Of a stretch of 64,000 bases of DNA, positions 9,870-19,397 are shown piece by piece. The DNA is taken from contig NZ_QKSM01000010.1 of the NCBI RefSeq assembly GCF_003234185.1, positions 30,256 to 94,255 on the forward strand, read 5' to 3'. Source of the DNA: Curtobacterium sp. MCSS17_008 (lineage in GTDB: Bacteria > Actinomycetota > Actinomycetes > Actinomycetales > Microbacteriaceae). The translations under genes and the position numbers were made by a program. The notes beneath the pieces were generated by a model. The model saw only the letters and a program-made list of their open reading frames with translations. It ran no database searches and had not been told where the DNA came from. Numbering within the stretch: the stretch's first letter is position 1; the number at the start of each line of letters is the position of its first letter.

Positions 9870-10468
9870 CCGCCCGTACCGCCTCGATCAGCCGGAGCAC
9901 GAGCGAGTCGAGCATCGAGCTCTCGCTCGACCTGGACGGCACCGGCTCGTCCGACATCTCGACGAGCGTGCCGTTCTTCGACCACATGCTGACCGCGTTC
10001 AGCAAGCACTCCCTGATCGACCTGCGCGTGCGCTCGACGGGTGACACCGACATCGACGTGCACCACACCGTCGAGGACACCGGCATCGTGCTCGGACAGG
10101 CCCTGAAGCAGGCCCTCGGCGACCGCGCCGGCATCGGCCGCTACGGCGACGCGCTCGTGCCGCTCGACGAGGCCCTGGCGCAGGCCGTGGTCGACGTGTC
10201 CGGTCGCCCGTTCCTCGTGCACTCCGGCGAGCCCGACGGGTTCGAGTTCCACCGCATCGGCGGGCACTTCACCGGTTCGATGGTCCGCCACGTGTTCGAG
10301 GCCATCACGTTCAACGCCGGCATCACCGTGCACGTCCGCGTGCTCGGCGGCCGTGACCCGCACCACATCGCCGAGGCCGAGTTCAAGGCCTTCGCCCGCG
10401 CGATGCGCCGCGCCGTCGAACTCGACGCCCGGGTCGACGGCATCCCGTCCACGAAGGGGAAACTGTGA
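9866..10468 (+). CDS. hisB: Imidazoleglycerol-phosphate dehydratase HisB
   Basis: This manganese enzyme dehydrates imidazoleglycerol phosphate, the step before HisC. Metal-binding histidine motifs are visible as [17 protein letters not shown] and [14 protein letters not shown]. At 200 residues it is the monofunctional form, without the phosphatase domain of the enteric HisB. It overlaps hisC (ATGA) upstream and hisH (GTGA) downstream, so the genes are co-translated. Confidence 0.97.
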   Translation: MTARTASISRSTSESSIELSLDLDGTGSSDISTSVPFFDHMLTAFSKHSLIDLRVRSTGDTDIDVHHTVEDTGIVLGQALKQALGDRAGIGRYGDALVPLDEALAQAVVDVSGRPFLVHSGEPDGFEFHRIGGHFTGSMVRHVFEAITFNAGITVHVRVLGGRDPHHIAEAEFKAFARAMRRAVELDARVDGIPSTKGKL

Positions 10469-11100
10469 CCGCCAAGCCGAACGTCGTCGTCCTCGACTAC
10501 GGATCGGGCAACGTCCACTCCGCGGCCAAGGCGCTGGAGCGCGCCGGCGCCGAGGTGACGCTCACTGCCGACAAGCAGGCCGCGCTCCGCGCCGACGGCC
10601 TGCTCGTGCCGGGCGTCGGCGCGTTCGCCGCGGTGGTCGACCAGCTCGAAGGGGTCCGCGGCGGCGAGATCGTCGACCACCGCCTCGCCGGTGGCCGCCC
10701 GGTGCTCGGCATCTGCGTCGGCATGCAGGTCATGTTCGCCCGCGGTGTCGAGCGGGGGGCGGACGTCGAGGGCCTGGGTCAGTGGCCCGGCACCGTCGAG
10801 GAGATCGAGGCCGAGGTCCTGCCGCACATGGGCTGGAACACGGTCGAGGCCCCCGAGGACTCGGTGCTGTTCGACGGCCTGCACGACGAGCGCTTCTACT
10901 TCGTGCACTCGTACGGTGTGACCGACTTCCCGCTCGACGCCTACGGCCCGTTCCGTGCGCCGCGGCTGACGTGGGCCGAGCACGGGCAGCGCTTCGTCGC
11001 CGCCGTGGAGAACGGTCCGCTCACCGCCACGCAGTTCCACCCGGAGAAGTCGGGGGAGCCGGGTATCCGGCTGCTCCGCAACTGGGTCGACTCGCTCTGA
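10465..11100 (+). CDS. hisH: Imidazole glycerol phosphate synthase glutaminase subunit HisH
   Basis: HisH hydrolyses glutamine and passes ammonia to HisF. The class I amidotransferase triad is visible: Cys in [10 protein letters not shown] and His-Glu in FHPEKSG. The oxyanion region reads [11 protein letters not shown]. It is 211 residues, normal. The start GTG overlaps the hisB stop. The partner hisF is not in this window. Confidence 0.96.
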   Translation: MTAKPNVVVLDYGSGNVHSAAKALERAGAEVTLTADKQAALRADGLLVPGVGAFAAVVDQLEGVRGGEIVDHRLAGGRPVLGICVGMQVMFARGVERGADVEGLGQWPGTVEEIEAEVLPHMGWNTVEAPEDSVLFDGLHDERFYFVHSYGVTDFPLDAYGPFRAPRLTWAEHGQRFVAAVENGPLTATQFHPEKSGEPGIRLLRNWVDSL

Positions 11101-11230
11101 GACCGCCTCCGTCCGGAACGACCCGTCCCACGACGGGAGTCGGACCGGCACCGCGTCCGACGCACCGGACCCGTGGTGCCCGACACCGCGCCTCCCGGCC
11201 GCCCGAACCACCCCGAGAACCGACAGGACC

Positions 11231-11977
11231 ATGACCGATCTCACCGCGACCCCGCCCCTCGTCCTGCTGCCCGCCGTCGACGTGGTCGACGGTCAGGCGG
11301 TCCGCCTCACGCAGGGTGAGGCCGGCAGCGAGACCTCGTACGGCGACCCGGTCGCCGCCGCCCGGACCTGGCGTGACCAGGGAGCGGAGTGGATCCACCT
11401 CGTCGACCTCGACGCGGCGTTCGGCCGCGGCGACAACCGCAGGGTGATCGCGAAGGCGATCCACGAGGTCGAGGGCGTCTCGGTCGAGCTGTCCGGCGGC
11501 ATCCGCGACGACGCGTCGCTCGAGGCGGCGCTGGCGACGGGTGCGGCCCGCGTGAACCTCGGCACGGCGGCACTCGAGAAGCCGGAGTGGGCGGCGCGGG
11601 TGATCGGCGAGTACGGCGAGCAGATCGCCGTCGGCCTCGACGTCCGGGGGACCACCCTGGCGAGCCGGGGCTGGACCGAGGACGCCGGCGACCTGTGGGA
11701 GGTGCTCGACCGACTCGAAGCCGCCGGGTGTGCGCGCTACGTCGTCACCGACGTCACGAAGGACGGCACCCTGCAGGGGCCGAACGTCGACCTGCTCCGC
11801 GCGGTCTGTGACCGGACCGATCAGCCCGTCGTCGCCTCGGGTGGGATCTCGACCCTCGACGACCTCCGTGCGCTGCGGGAGCTCGTGCCGCACGGACTCG
11901 AGGGCGCCATCATCGGCAAGGCCCTGTACTCCGGCGCGTTCACGCTGCCGGCCGCCCTCGACATCGCCTCCGAGTAG
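11231..11977 (+). CDS. hisA: Phosphoribosyl isomerase HisA/PriA
   Basis: This (beta/alpha)8 barrel isomerises ProFAR in histidine synthesis. In Actinobacteria the orthologue is often PriA, which also does the TrpF step of tryptophan synthesis; bifunctionality here is an inference from the lineage. Conserved parts are [32 protein letters not shown] and [14 protein letters not shown] with the catalytic Asp. It is 248 residues and starts at ATG 11231 after a 130-bp gap from hisH. Confidence 0.94.
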   Translation: MTDLTATPPLVLLPAVDVVDGQAVRLTQGEAGSETSYGDPVAAARTWRDQGAEWIHLVDLDAAFGRGDNRRVIAKAIHEVEGVSVELSGGIRDDASLEAALATGAARVNLGTAALEKPEWAARVIGEYGEQIAVGLDVRGTTLASRGWTEDAGDLWEVLDRLEAAGCARYVVTDVTKDGTLQGPNVDLLRAVCDRTDQPVVASGGISTLDDLRALRELVPHGLEGAIIGKALYSGAFTLPAALDIASE

Positions 11978-11982
11978 CCGTC

Positions 11983-12816
11983 GTGGCGGGCATCTCGAAC
12001 GGCCGCGGCACCGGACCCGACGCTCCGGAGCCCGGCGCGACCGACGACGCCCACACGCCGGGCGGGGCCGCGGACTCGGCGGGCAACCCCTGGGCGGGTC
12101 GTACCTTCGACGCGCACGACGACGCCTTCGCGGACGACGACGGGCTGGCGGACCCGGCGGTCGTCGCCGCCGTCGCCGCCCTGCAGCAGGGCGGGTCGCA
12201 GCGGGCCGTCGTGGACGCCCTGCGCGGCGCCCGGCTGCTCATCCCGCTCGTCGCCGAGGCCGGCGACGTCGGCCACACCGCCGACGGGAAGCTCGTCGAC
12301 AAGACCCAGGAGCTGTCGATCGTCACGGTCGCGGGTCCCGACGGCCGCAGCGTCATGCCCGCGTTCACGTCGGCCGAGGCGATGCGGTCGTGGGACGCCA
12401 CCGCCCGTCCCGTGCCCGCCGACGCTCGCCGCGTCGCGATGGCCGCGGCGAGCGAGGAGACCCAGCTCGTGGTCCTCGACCCGACGGCGCCGACCGAGTT
12501 CGTGCTGCGGCGGCCCGCGGTGTGGGCGATCGGTCAGGACCTGCCGTGGACACCGTGCTTCGAGGACCCGGAGGTCGCGCGGGCCTTCGCCGGCTCCGTC
12601 GCCGACGAGCGTGCGGTCGCCCGGGTCGAACTGTCCCCGGGCGACCCGCTCGGACGGTTCGCGGGTGCCGAGCTGACGGTCGGTCTGGCCCTGCACCCCG
12701 GGCTCGACCAGGCGGCGGTGCAGGCCCTGGTCGGTCGGCTGCAGCAGCGGTGGACGGCGGACACCGTCATCGCGGACCGCGTGGACAGCATGCGGGTGGC
12801 GCTTCGTCCGGCCTGA
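11983..12816 (+). CDS. SseB family protein
   Basis: The 277-residue protein contains an SseB N-terminal-type domain at about residues 65-170 (ALRGARLLIPLV, then VMPAFTSAEAMRSWD). The first 55 residues are acidic and probably disordered. SseB-family proteins are widespread in Actinobacteria next to the his genes and have no settled function. It begins at GTG 11983, five bases after the hisA stop, so it is probably in the same operon, and it is followed by a hairpin. Confidence 0.8.
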   Translation: MAGISNGRGTGPDAPEPGATDDAHTPGGAADSAGNPWAGRTFDAHDDAFADDDGLADPAVVAAVAALQQGGSQRAVVDALRGARLLIPLVAEAGDVGHTADGKLVDKTQELSIVTVAGPDGRSVMPAFTSAEAMRSWDATARPVPADARRVAMAAASEETQLVVLDPTAPTEFVLRRPAVWAIGQDLPWTPCFEDPEVARAFAGSVADERAVARVELSPGDPLGRFAGAELTVGLALHPGLDQAAVQALVGRLQQRWTADTVIADRVDSMRVALRPA

Positions 12817-12862
12817 CCCACGGCGGGTCCAGGCGGGAGGCACGTCGTACGCCCGGTGGACA

Positions 12863-12900
12863 GGCTGCGGTCCGCGACGGCACCGCTCCGGACCGCAGCC
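12863..12900 (+). terminator. Hairpin after the SseB-family gene
   Basis: Perfect 12-bp arms (GGCTGCGGTCCG and its complement) are separated by 14 bases. It lies between the his/sseB run and the parA promoter. There is no T-run. Confidence 0.6.
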
Positions 12901-12958
12901 GTGACAGGCCGTGGCCGCCCGCGCGGCGGTGCGGCCGGAGGCCCGGACGGCACGCCGG

Positions 12959-12964
12959 TACGAT
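12959..12964 (+). promoter_or_regulatory. Leaderless -10 element of the parA-like gene
   Basis: TACGAT lies six bases before the GTG at 12971 and supports that start over a longer upstream reading. Confidence 0.6.
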
Positions 12965-12970
12965 GACCGG

Positions 12971-13849
12971 GTGAGGACGAACCCGACGACCACCCCCGGA
13001 ACCGACGAGACCCCGGTCGGCCCCACCGGTCGGCCCGTGCGGCAGTTCCCCGTGCCCGAGGAACTCGACGGCCACGGGCCCGCTCGCATCATCGCGCTGT
13101 GCAACCAGAAGGGCGGCGTCGGCAAGACCACGACGTCGATCAACCTCGGTGCCGCGCTCGCCGAGTACGGCCGCAAGGTCCTCGCCGTCGACTTCGACCC
13201 GCAGGGCGCCCTGTCCGCCGGGCTCGGCGTCCGCACGCACGACATCCCCACCGTCTACGACCTGCTGATGGGCGCCGTGAAGGACCCGCGCGAGGTCATC
13301 CAGCCGACGAACGTGCCGCTGCTCGACGTCATCCCCGCCAACATCGACCTGTCCGCGGCCGAGGTCCACCTGGTCAACGAGGTCGCCCGCGAGCAGATCC
13401 TGGCGAGCGTCCTCCGCAAGGTGTCGAACGACTACGACCTCATCCTCGTCGACTGCCAGCCGTCCCTCGGACTGCTCACCGTGAACGCCCTGACCGCGGC
13501 GCACGGCGTGCTCATCCCGCTCGAGTGCGAGTTCTTCGCGCTGCGCGGCGTCGCGCTGCTCATCGAGACGATCGACAAGGTGCGCGACCGGCTCAACCCG
13601 GCGCTGCGGCTCGACGGCATCCTCGCGACGATGTACGACTCCCGGACCCTGCACTCGCGCGAGGTCATGGAGCGCGTCGTGGAGACCTTCGACGACCACG
13701 TGCTCGACACGGTGATCGGCCGGACGGTGAAGTTCCCGGACGCCACCGTCTCGGCGCGACCGATCACGCAGACGGCGCCGGAGCACGCCGCGGCGCACGC
13801 GTACCGGGCGCTCGCCAGGGAGCTCGTCGAGCGTGGCGCCGTCGCCTGA
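12971..13849 (+). CDS. ParA/Soj-family ATPase linked to scpAB
   Basis: This 292-residue deviant Walker ATPase has NQKGGVGKTTTSINLG at about residues 43-58, Walker A' FDPQGALSAG, and Walker B LILVDCQPSLG. It is not beside parB; it is followed directly by scpA and scpB, an arrangement common in Actinobacteria and suggestive of a role with the SMC-ScpAB condensin. Whether it segregates DNA or loads condensin cannot be told from sequence. Leaderless GTG start; the end overlaps scpA by 17 bases. Confidence 0.93.
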   Translation: MRTNPTTTPGTDETPVGPTGRPVRQFPVPEELDGHGPARIIALCNQKGGVGKTTTSINLGAALAEYGRKVLAVDFDPQGALSAGLGVRTHDIPTVYDLLMGAVKDPREVIQPTNVPLLDVIPANIDLSAAEVHLVNEVAREQILASVLRKVSNDYDLILVDCQPSLGLLTVNALTAAHGVLIPLECEFFALRGVALLIETIDKVRDRLNPALRLDGILATMYDSRTLHSREVMERVVETFDDHVLDTVIGRTVKFPDATVSARPITQTAPEHAAAHAYRALARELVERGAVA

Positions 13850-14705
13850 TCCGACCCGGCCGAGCGGTGCCGACGACGCCGCCGGCGCAGCGTCCGCACC
13901 CGCGGGCACCACGACGGCGCCCGGGTTCCGGGTCCGGCTGAGCAACTTCGACGGCCCGTTCGACCTGCTGCTCTCGCTCATCACGAAGCACGAGCTCGAC
14001 ATCACCGAGGTGTCGCTCGGCGCCGTGACGGGCGAGTTCATCCAGTACGTCCGGCAGGCCGAGTCCGCCGACGAGCTCGACGAGGCGAGCGAGTTCCTCG
14101 TCGTCGCCGCGACCCTGCTCGACCTGAAGATCGCCGGGCTGCTGCCCCAGGGCGAGCTCGTCGACGCCGAGGACGTCGCACTGCTCGAGGCCCGCGACCT
14201 GCTCTTCGCCCGGCTCCTGCAGTACCGGGCGTTCAAGCAGGCCGCCGAGTGGTTCGGGGAGCGGTGGCAGCAGGAGTCCCGCCGGCACGTCCGTCGCGTC
14301 CGGCTCGAGGAGCGCTTCCGCGCGCGGACGCCGGAGCTGGTCTGGACGCTGTCCGTGCAGGACTTCGCCGCGATCGCCATGCTCGCCTTCGCACCGCGGG
14401 AGATCCCGACCGTCGGCCTCGACCACCTGCACGCCCCGCTCGTGAGCATCCGCGAGCAGGCGGCGATCGTCGTGTCGATCCTCCGCACCCGTGCCGATGA
14501 GGACGTGTCGTTCCGCGAGCTGGTCGCCGGTGTCACCGAGACGGGTATCGTGGTGGCTCGCTTCCTGGCGATCCTGGAGCTGTACCGGAACGCGTCGATC
14601 TCGTTCGAGCAGCTCGAACCGCTGGGGGAGCTCACACTCCGGTGGACCGCCGAGGACTGGTCCGACGAGAGCCTCGCCAACCTGGGAGCCGACTATGACG
14701 GATGA
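13833..14705 (+). CDS. scpA: Segregation and condensation protein A (ScpA)
   Basis: ScpA is the kleisin that bridges the two SMC heads of condensin. The conserved N-terminal motif FDGPFDLLLSLITKHELDI is at residues 39-57, and the winged-helix C-terminus reads VARFLAILELYRN. It is 290 residues, with about 35 extra variable residues at the N-terminus. The GTG at 13833 overlaps parA and the end overlaps scpB by 11 bases, so all three are translated together. Confidence 0.95.
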   Translation: MAPSPDPTRPSGADDAAGAASAPAGTTTAPGFRVRLSNFDGPFDLLLSLITKHELDITEVSLGAVTGEFIQYVRQAESADELDEASEFLVVAATLLDLKIAGLLPQGELVDAEDVALLEARDLLFARLLQYRAFKQAAEWFGERWQQESRRHVRRVRLEERFRARTPELVWTLSVQDFAAIAMLAFAPREIPTVGLDHLHAPLVSIREQAAIVVSILRTRADEDVSFRELVAGVTETGIVVARFLAILELYRNASISFEQLEPLGELTLRWTAEDWSDESLANLGADYDG

Positions 14706-15381
14706 CGCACGCGCCGCCGCGTCGAGCGCCGAACCCGGGGGAGCGGACGAGGTCGCCGACGCCCGCGCGGTCGAGCAGGAGCTCCACGCCGCGCAGGGCG
14801 TCCGCACGGAGCTGCCCGTCGACCGGCAGCTCGAGGCCATCCTCATGATCGCGGACGAGCCGCAGTCGCTGGTGTCGCTCGGGGCAGCGGTCGGGGCACC
14901 CGTGCCCGCGGTCCGTCAGGCGATCGAGCGGCTCGTGGCCGACTTCGACGGCGTCGACGGCACCGTGCGGCGGGGCTTCGAACTCCGCGAGGTCGGCGGT
15001 GGCTGGCGCTTCTACGTGCGCCGTGAGCTCGACGACGTGGTCGAGCAGTTCGTCGAGGCCGAACGCCCGGCCCGGCTCTCCCAGGCGGCCCTCGAGACCC
15101 TGGCGGTCGTCGCCTACAAGCAGCCGATCACCCGGTCGCAGATCGCATCGATCCGCGCGGTGAACGTCGACGGCGTCGTCCGGACCCTCGTCGCCCGCGG
15201 GCTCATCGAGGAGTCGTTCACCGACGCCGAGACGGGCGCCATCAACTACGTCACGTCCGACCTGCTGCTCCAGCAGCTCGGCATCAACTCGCTCGACGAG
15301 CTGCCGCTCATCTCGCCCCTCCTGGAGGACGGCGCGGACGGCTTCGGGCACAACGAAGGGATCCCTGATGGCCGCGTATGA
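14695..15381 (+). CDS. scpB: Segregation and condensation protein B (ScpB)
   Basis: ScpB dimers bind ScpA and complete the SMC complex. Two winged-helix domains are expected; visible motifs are QLEAILMIADEP, the central LSQAALETLAVVAYKQPITR, and the second-wing INYVTSDLLLQQLGI. The ATG at 14695 follows GGAG and overlaps the end of scpA. The protein is 228 residues with an Ala/Glu-rich N-terminus. The end overlaps the start of rluB by 14 bases. Confidence 0.95.
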   Translation: MTDDARAAASSAEPGGADEVADARAVEQELHAAQGVRTELPVDRQLEAILMIADEPQSLVSLGAAVGAPVPAVRQAIERLVADFDGVDGTVRRGFELREVGGGWRFYVRRELDDVVEQFVEAERPARLSQAALETLAVVAYKQPITRSQIASIRAVNVDGVVRTLVARGLIEESFTDAETGAINYVTSDLLLQQLGINSLDELPLISPLLEDGADGFGHNEGIPDGRV

Positions 15382-17272
15382 GGACGATCGACGAGGCGGC
15401 TCGCGAGGTCGCGCCGGTTCCGGTCGCGACGGCCGGTCGGGAGGCGCGTCACGCGACCGCGGCGCCGGCTCCGGTCGCGCGGGCGGCCGACAGGGTGACG
15501 ACCGCGGCGGGTACCGCGGGCGGGACGAGCGTCCCTCGGGTGGTTCCGGTGGGTACCGCGGTCGCGACGACCGCTCCGGGTCGACCGGTGGCGGGTACCG
15601 CGGCAACGACGACCGTGGCGGGTACCGCAGCCGCGACGAGCGCCCGTCGGGTGGTTCCGGCGGGTACCGCGGGCGGGACGACCGCTCCGGTGGCACCGGA
15701 GGCGGGTACCGAGGTCGTGACGATCGCTCCGGTGGCACCGGAGGCGGGTACCGCGGGAACGACGACCGTGGTGGGTACCGCGGGCGCGACGAGCGTCCGG
15801 GCGGTGACCGTGGCCGTTTCGTGAGCCGCGACGAGGACCGGCGCGGTGGAGACCGCGGGTTCGTCCGCCGCGAGGACGACCGTCCGTCGGGTGGGTACCG
15901 CGGTCGTGACGACCATTCCTCCGGTGGGTACCGCGGACGTGACGACCGTCAGGGTGGCGGCGCGCGTGACCGTGACGACCGTTCGTCGGGTGGGTACCGC
16001 GGTCGCGACGACCGTTCCTCCGGTGGGTACCGCGGACGCGACGACCGTCAGGGTGGCGGCGCGCGTGACCGTGACGATCGTTCGTCGGGTGGGTACCGCG
16101 GTCGCGACGACCGTTCCTCCGGTGGGTACCGCGGACGCGACGACCGTGGCGGCGCGAGCGACCGACGCGGTGTCGGTCGTCGTGACGACCGCCGCGACGA
16201 CCGCCGTGACGACCGCCGTGACCCGGCGCGCGAGGATCGTCGCGGCCCGGACGGACGCCCCAGCACCGTGTGGCACAACGGCCGTCGCTACGTCGGCGGG
16301 ACGACCACGGCCAGGAACAGCGACCGCCCCCGGAACGGTGGTGCCGGCGCAGGCCGCACCGACCCGCGCACGACGCCGCGCCCGGAGGGTGCGCGCGACG
16401 AGCACGGCATGCCGCTCGAGGGCACGCCCGAGCGCCCCGTCATCCCCGACTGGGACGCGGCGGGGGCGGGCGCTCCTGCCGGCGGTGGGCCGGGCCTCCA
16501 GGCCGACGGTGAGCGGCTGCAGAAGGTGATCGCCGCTGCGGGGGTGGCGTCCCGGCGGGTCGCGGAGAACCTGATCGTCGAAGGCCGCGTGACGGTGAAC
16601 GGCGAGGTCGTCGACGCCCTCGGCCGTCGGGTCGACCCGGAGACCGACGAGATCGCGGTGGACGGCGTGCCGGTGCAGGTCGACACCTCGCGCCGCTACG
16701 TGCTGCTCAACAAGCCGACGGGCGTCGTGTCGAGCCTGCAGGACGAGCGCGGCCGGCGCGACCTGGCCGAGTTCGTCGACCGGTACGAGGAGCGCCTGTT
16801 CAACGTCGGACGGCTCGACGCCGAGACGTCCGGGCTGCTGCTGCTGACGAACGACGGCGACCTCGCCCACGTGCTGGCGCACCCGTCGTTCGGGGTGACG
16901 AAGACGTACATCGCCAAGGTCGCGGGCAACGTGAACCCGGCGACGGTGCAGCGACTGCTCGACGGCGTCGAGCTCGAGGACGGCCCGATCGCCGCCGACA
17001 AGGTGCGCCTGCTCGAGTCCGCCCGCGGCGAGTCGCTCGTCGAGATCACGCTGCACTCGGGACGCAACCGGATCGTCCGCCGCATGCTCGACGCCGTCGA
17101 CCACCCGGTGCTCGAACTCGTGCGCCGGTCCTTCGGGCCGCTGCAGCTCGGGTCGCTGCCGCTCGGCCGGACCCGTGAGCTGTCCACGGTCGAGCTCGGG
17201 GCGCTGCTCCGCATCGCCCGCGACGCCAAGGGTGCTCCGCAGGAGGACACCGACGAGGAGACTGCCGACTGA
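15368..17272 (+). CDS. rluB: rRNA pseudouridine synthase (RluB family) with Gly-Arg-Asp repeat domain
   Basis: The C-terminal 260 residues are a normal RsuA/RluB-type enzyme: S4 RNA-binding domain from about residue 378 (LQKVIAAAGVASRRVAE) and the catalytic domain with Asp484 in GRLDAETSGLLLLTNDG. These enzymes isomerise a uridine in the 23S rRNA A-loop region. The N-terminal 300 residues are unusual: low-complexity repeats built from GGYRGRDDR and related blocks, at least 14 copies of a GGYRG-type unit, with several near-identical 33-residue tandem units. This resembles RGG-type RNA-binding disordered domains. It starts at ATG 15368, overlapping scpB. Confidence 0.93.
   Translation: MAAYEDDRRGGSRGRAGSGRDGRSGGASRDRGAGSGRAGGRQGDDRGGYRGRDERPSGGSGGYRGRDDRSGSTGGGYRGNDDRGGYRSRDERPSGGSGGYRGRDDRSGGTGGGYRGRDDRSGGTGGGYRGNDDRGGYRGRDERPGGDRGRFVSRDEDRRGGDRGFVRREDDRPSGGYRGRDDHSSGGYRGRDDRQGGGARDRDDRSSGGYRGRDDRSSGGYRGRDDRQGGGARDRDDRSSGGYRGRDDRSSGGYRGRDDRGGASDRRGVGRRDDRRDDRRDDRRDPAREDRRGPDGRPSTVWHNGRRYVGGTTTARNSDRPRNGGAGAGRTDPRTTPRPEGARDEHGMPLEGTPERPVIPDWDAAGAGAPAGGGPGLQADGERLQKVIAAAGVASRRVAENLIVEGRVTVNGEVVDALGRRVDPETDEIAVDGVPVQVDTSRRYVLLNKPTGVVSSLQDERGRRDLAEFVDRYEERLFNVGRLDAETSGLLLLTNDGDLAHVLAHPSFGVTKTYIAKVAGNVNPATVQRLLDGVELEDGPIAADKVRLLESARGESLVEITLHSGRNRIVRRMLDAVDHPVLELVRRSFGPLQLGSLPLGRTRELSTVELGALLRIARDAKGAPQEDTDEETAD
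15498..16160 (+). repeat. In-gene repeat array encoding GGYRGRDDR blocks
   Basis: About 14 copies of a segment containing GGGTACCG recur at intervals between 15510 and 16130. A 99-bp unit is tandemly duplicated almost exactly around 15966-16160. The array keeps several reading frames open on both strands, which produces long false ORFs. Confidence 0.85.
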
Positions 17273-17279
17273 CCGTCGG

Positions 17280-17285
17280 TAGGCT
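17280..17285 (+). promoter_or_regulatory. Leaderless -10 element of tyrA
   Basis: TAGGCT is six bases before the tyrA GTG at 17292. Confidence 0.55.
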
Positions 17286-17291
17286 GACCGC

Positions 17292-18416
17292 GTGACCGAC
17301 GCCCCCGCCCCGCTCGCCGAACCGGACATCGACCGGCGGCTCCGGGGACCCGTGCGGGTCGTCGGTGCGGGGCTGCTCGGGGCCTCGATCGGGCTCGCGC
17401 TGCGCGAGAAGGGCGTCGACGTGGTGCTCGACGATGTCTCGCCCGCCGCGCTGGCGCTCGCCGTCGACTACGGCGCCGGTCGTCGCCCTGCCGAGGGCGA
17501 CCAGCCCGAGCTCGTCGTGGTCGCGGTGCCGCCGGACGTCGTCGCGGCCGTGGTCGAGCGGGAGCTCGCCGCGTTCCCACGGGCGGTCGTGACCGACGTC
17601 GCGAGCGTCAAGACCGGGCCGCTCGAGCGTCTGCGGGCAGCCGGCGCCGACGTCGGCCGCTACATCGGGTCGCACCCGATGGCGGGGCGCGAGCGCAGCG
17701 GGCCGACCGCCGCACGTGCGGACCTGTTCGTCGGACGGCCGTGGGTGATCGCCGGCCACGACGGCATCACCTACCAGCGCGCCGCGGTGGTCGAGGACCT
17801 CGCGCTCGACGTCGGCGCGACGGTCGTCCCGATGGAACCGGAGTCGCACGACCTGGCCGTCGCGTACGTCTCGCACGCGCCACAGCTCGTCTCGACGCTC
17901 ATGGCGGCACGGTTGCGGGACGCACCGGACGGTTCGCTCGACCTCGCGGGCGGCGGCGTCCGCGACGTCACCCGGATCGCGGCGAGCGACCCGGGACTCT
18001 GGGTGCAGATCATCGGGGCGAACGCCGCGCACATCAAGCCGGTGCTCAGCGACCTGCGTGACGACCTCGAGCGGGTGATCCGCGCGCTCGACGACCCCCA
18101 CGGCCAGGGCTCTCCCCGCACGATCGCCGAGACCATCGCATCCGGCAACCGCGGCGTGGAGCGGCTCCCGGGCAAGCACGGCACCACGAAGCGCTTCGCC
18201 CAGGTGGTCGTCCTCGTCGACGACACCCCGGGCCAGATCGCCGCGCTCCTGCAGTTCATCGGGGAGATCGGCATCAACCTCGAGGACATGCGCCTCGAAC
18301 ACTCGCCGGGCGCACCGATCGGCATCGTCGAGGTGTCGGTCGTGCCCGAGCAGGAACAGCGACTCGTCGAAGAGCTCGAGGGTCGCGGATGGAGGATCGC
18401 AGCAGCATGGGCCTGA
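17292..18416 (+). CDS. tyrA: Prephenate dehydrogenase with ACT domain
   Basis: TyrA makes 4-hydroxyphenylpyruvate from prephenate in tyrosine synthesis. The Rossmann motif is [15 protein letters not shown] at residues 17-31; the catalytic and substrate region shows [15 protein letters not shown]. An ACT domain covers about residues 300-370 ([16 protein letters not shown]), so feedback control by an amino acid, probably tyrosine, is expected. It is 374 residues, normal for this domain layout, and overlaps the start of cmk. Confidence 0.95.
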   Translation: MTDAPAPLAEPDIDRRLRGPVRVVGAGLLGASIGLALREKGVDVVLDDVSPAALALAVDYGAGRRPAEGDQPELVVVAVPPDVVAAVVERELAAFPRAVVTDVASVKTGPLERLRAAGADVGRYIGSHPMAGRERSGPTAARADLFVGRPWVIAGHDGITYQRAAVVEDLALDVGATVVPMEPESHDLAVAYVSHAPQLVSTLMAARLRDAPDGSLDLAGGGVRDVTRIAASDPGLWVQIIGANAAHIKPVLSDLRDDLERVIRALDDPHGQGSPRTIAETIASGNRGVERLPGKHGTTKRFAQVVVLVDDTPGQIAALLQFIGEIGINLEDMRLEHSPGAPIGIVEVSVVPEQEQRLVEELEGRGWRIAAAWA

Positions 18417-19297
18417 ACGACGACACGCACGTCTCCGTGAACGACTCCGGCGTCACCGGTGGACCGGAAGGCCCCGACGCGGGCCTGCCGACGCCGAACC
18501 CCGGTGACGGCGCTGCCGGCGGCGCGGACGGCGGTGCGCTCGGCGGTCCGGCGGGCGGCCTCGGCGAGCCCGGCGGGGAGCCGGGGTCGACCAGTGCGCC
18601 GGTGCCGTCCGGTCTGCCGCAGGGCGCGTTCGTGGCGAAGACCGTGATCGCGGTGGACGGGCCGGCGGGCAGCGGCAAGTCGAGCGTCTCGCGCGCGGCG
18701 GCCCGTGCCCTCGGCTTCGGCTACCAGGACACCGGCGCCGCCTACCGGGCGCTCGCCTGGCACGCGCTGCAGCAGGGCGTCGACCTCGACGACCCGGCGT
18801 CGGTCCTGGCGAGCTGGGACAGCTTCGACTACACGATCGGCACCGACCCCGACGACTACTTCGTGCGGGTCGGCGACACCGACGTGACCGATGCGATCCG
18901 CACGCCCGAGGTCACCGCCGCTGTCGCGCACGTCGCGAAGCTGCCCGAGGTCCGGCAGAAGCTCGTGCAGCTGTTCCGACAGATCATGCGGAAGGCCGAC
19001 GCGCGGGGCATCATCACCGAGGGGCGCGACATCACGACGGTGGTCGCCCCCGACGCCGAGGTCCGCATCCTGCTGACCGCCGACGAGTCGGTTAGAATGG
19101 CCCGGCGCTCGGCAGAGGTCACCACCCAGTCGGCCGCCGAGACCTCCGCCGCACTCGCCCGACGTGATGCAGCGGACGCGAAGGTCGTCGACTTCATGAA
19201 CGCCGCCGACGGCGTCACGACGCTCGACTCCACCGACCTCGACTTCGACCAGACCGTCCAGGCGGTCGTCGACCTGGCCCGAGCGGCCACGCACTGA
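18407..19297 (+). CDS. cmk: Cytidylate kinase
   Basis: Cmk phosphorylates CMP and dCMP. The P-loop is [13 protein letters not shown] and the NMP-binding region reads [33 protein letters not shown] is the family's central motif. The ATG at 18407 has GGAGGA ten bases before it; an ATG at 18389 is an alternative. The first 75 residues are a Gly/Pro-rich low-complexity extension not found in the core family. The gene overlaps tyrA by ten bases and precedes der by 100 bases, the usual cmk-der pairing. Confidence 0.94.
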   Translation: MGLNDDTHVSVNDSGVTGGPEGPDAGLPTPNPGDGAAGGADGGALGGPAGGLGEPGGEPGSTSAPVPSGLPQGAFVAKTVIAVDGPAGSGKSSVSRAAARALGFGYQDTGAAYRALAWHALQQGVDLDDPASVLASWDSFDYTIGTDPDDYFVRVGDTDVTDAIRTPEVTAAVAHVAKLPEVRQKLVQLFRQIMRKADARGIITEGRDITTVVAPDAEVRILLTADESVRMARRSAEVTTQSAAETSAALARRDAADAKVVDFMNAADGVTTLDSTDLDFDQTVQAVVDLARAATH

Positions 19298-19397
19298 CGC
19301 ACGACCGGACACCGTCCGGTCACCACGGCCGGGGGACCGGCCCGGCCGGTACCGGCCACCGACACCGCGGCTCCGGTCGCACACGAGGAAACCCACC

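Noticed and set aside
15378..16529. Alternative-frame ORFs rich in Val, Thr and Arg, and the matching antisense frame, across the rluB repeats
   Set aside because: Repeat periodicity keeps all frames open; only the GGYRGRDDR frame joins to the enzyme domains.
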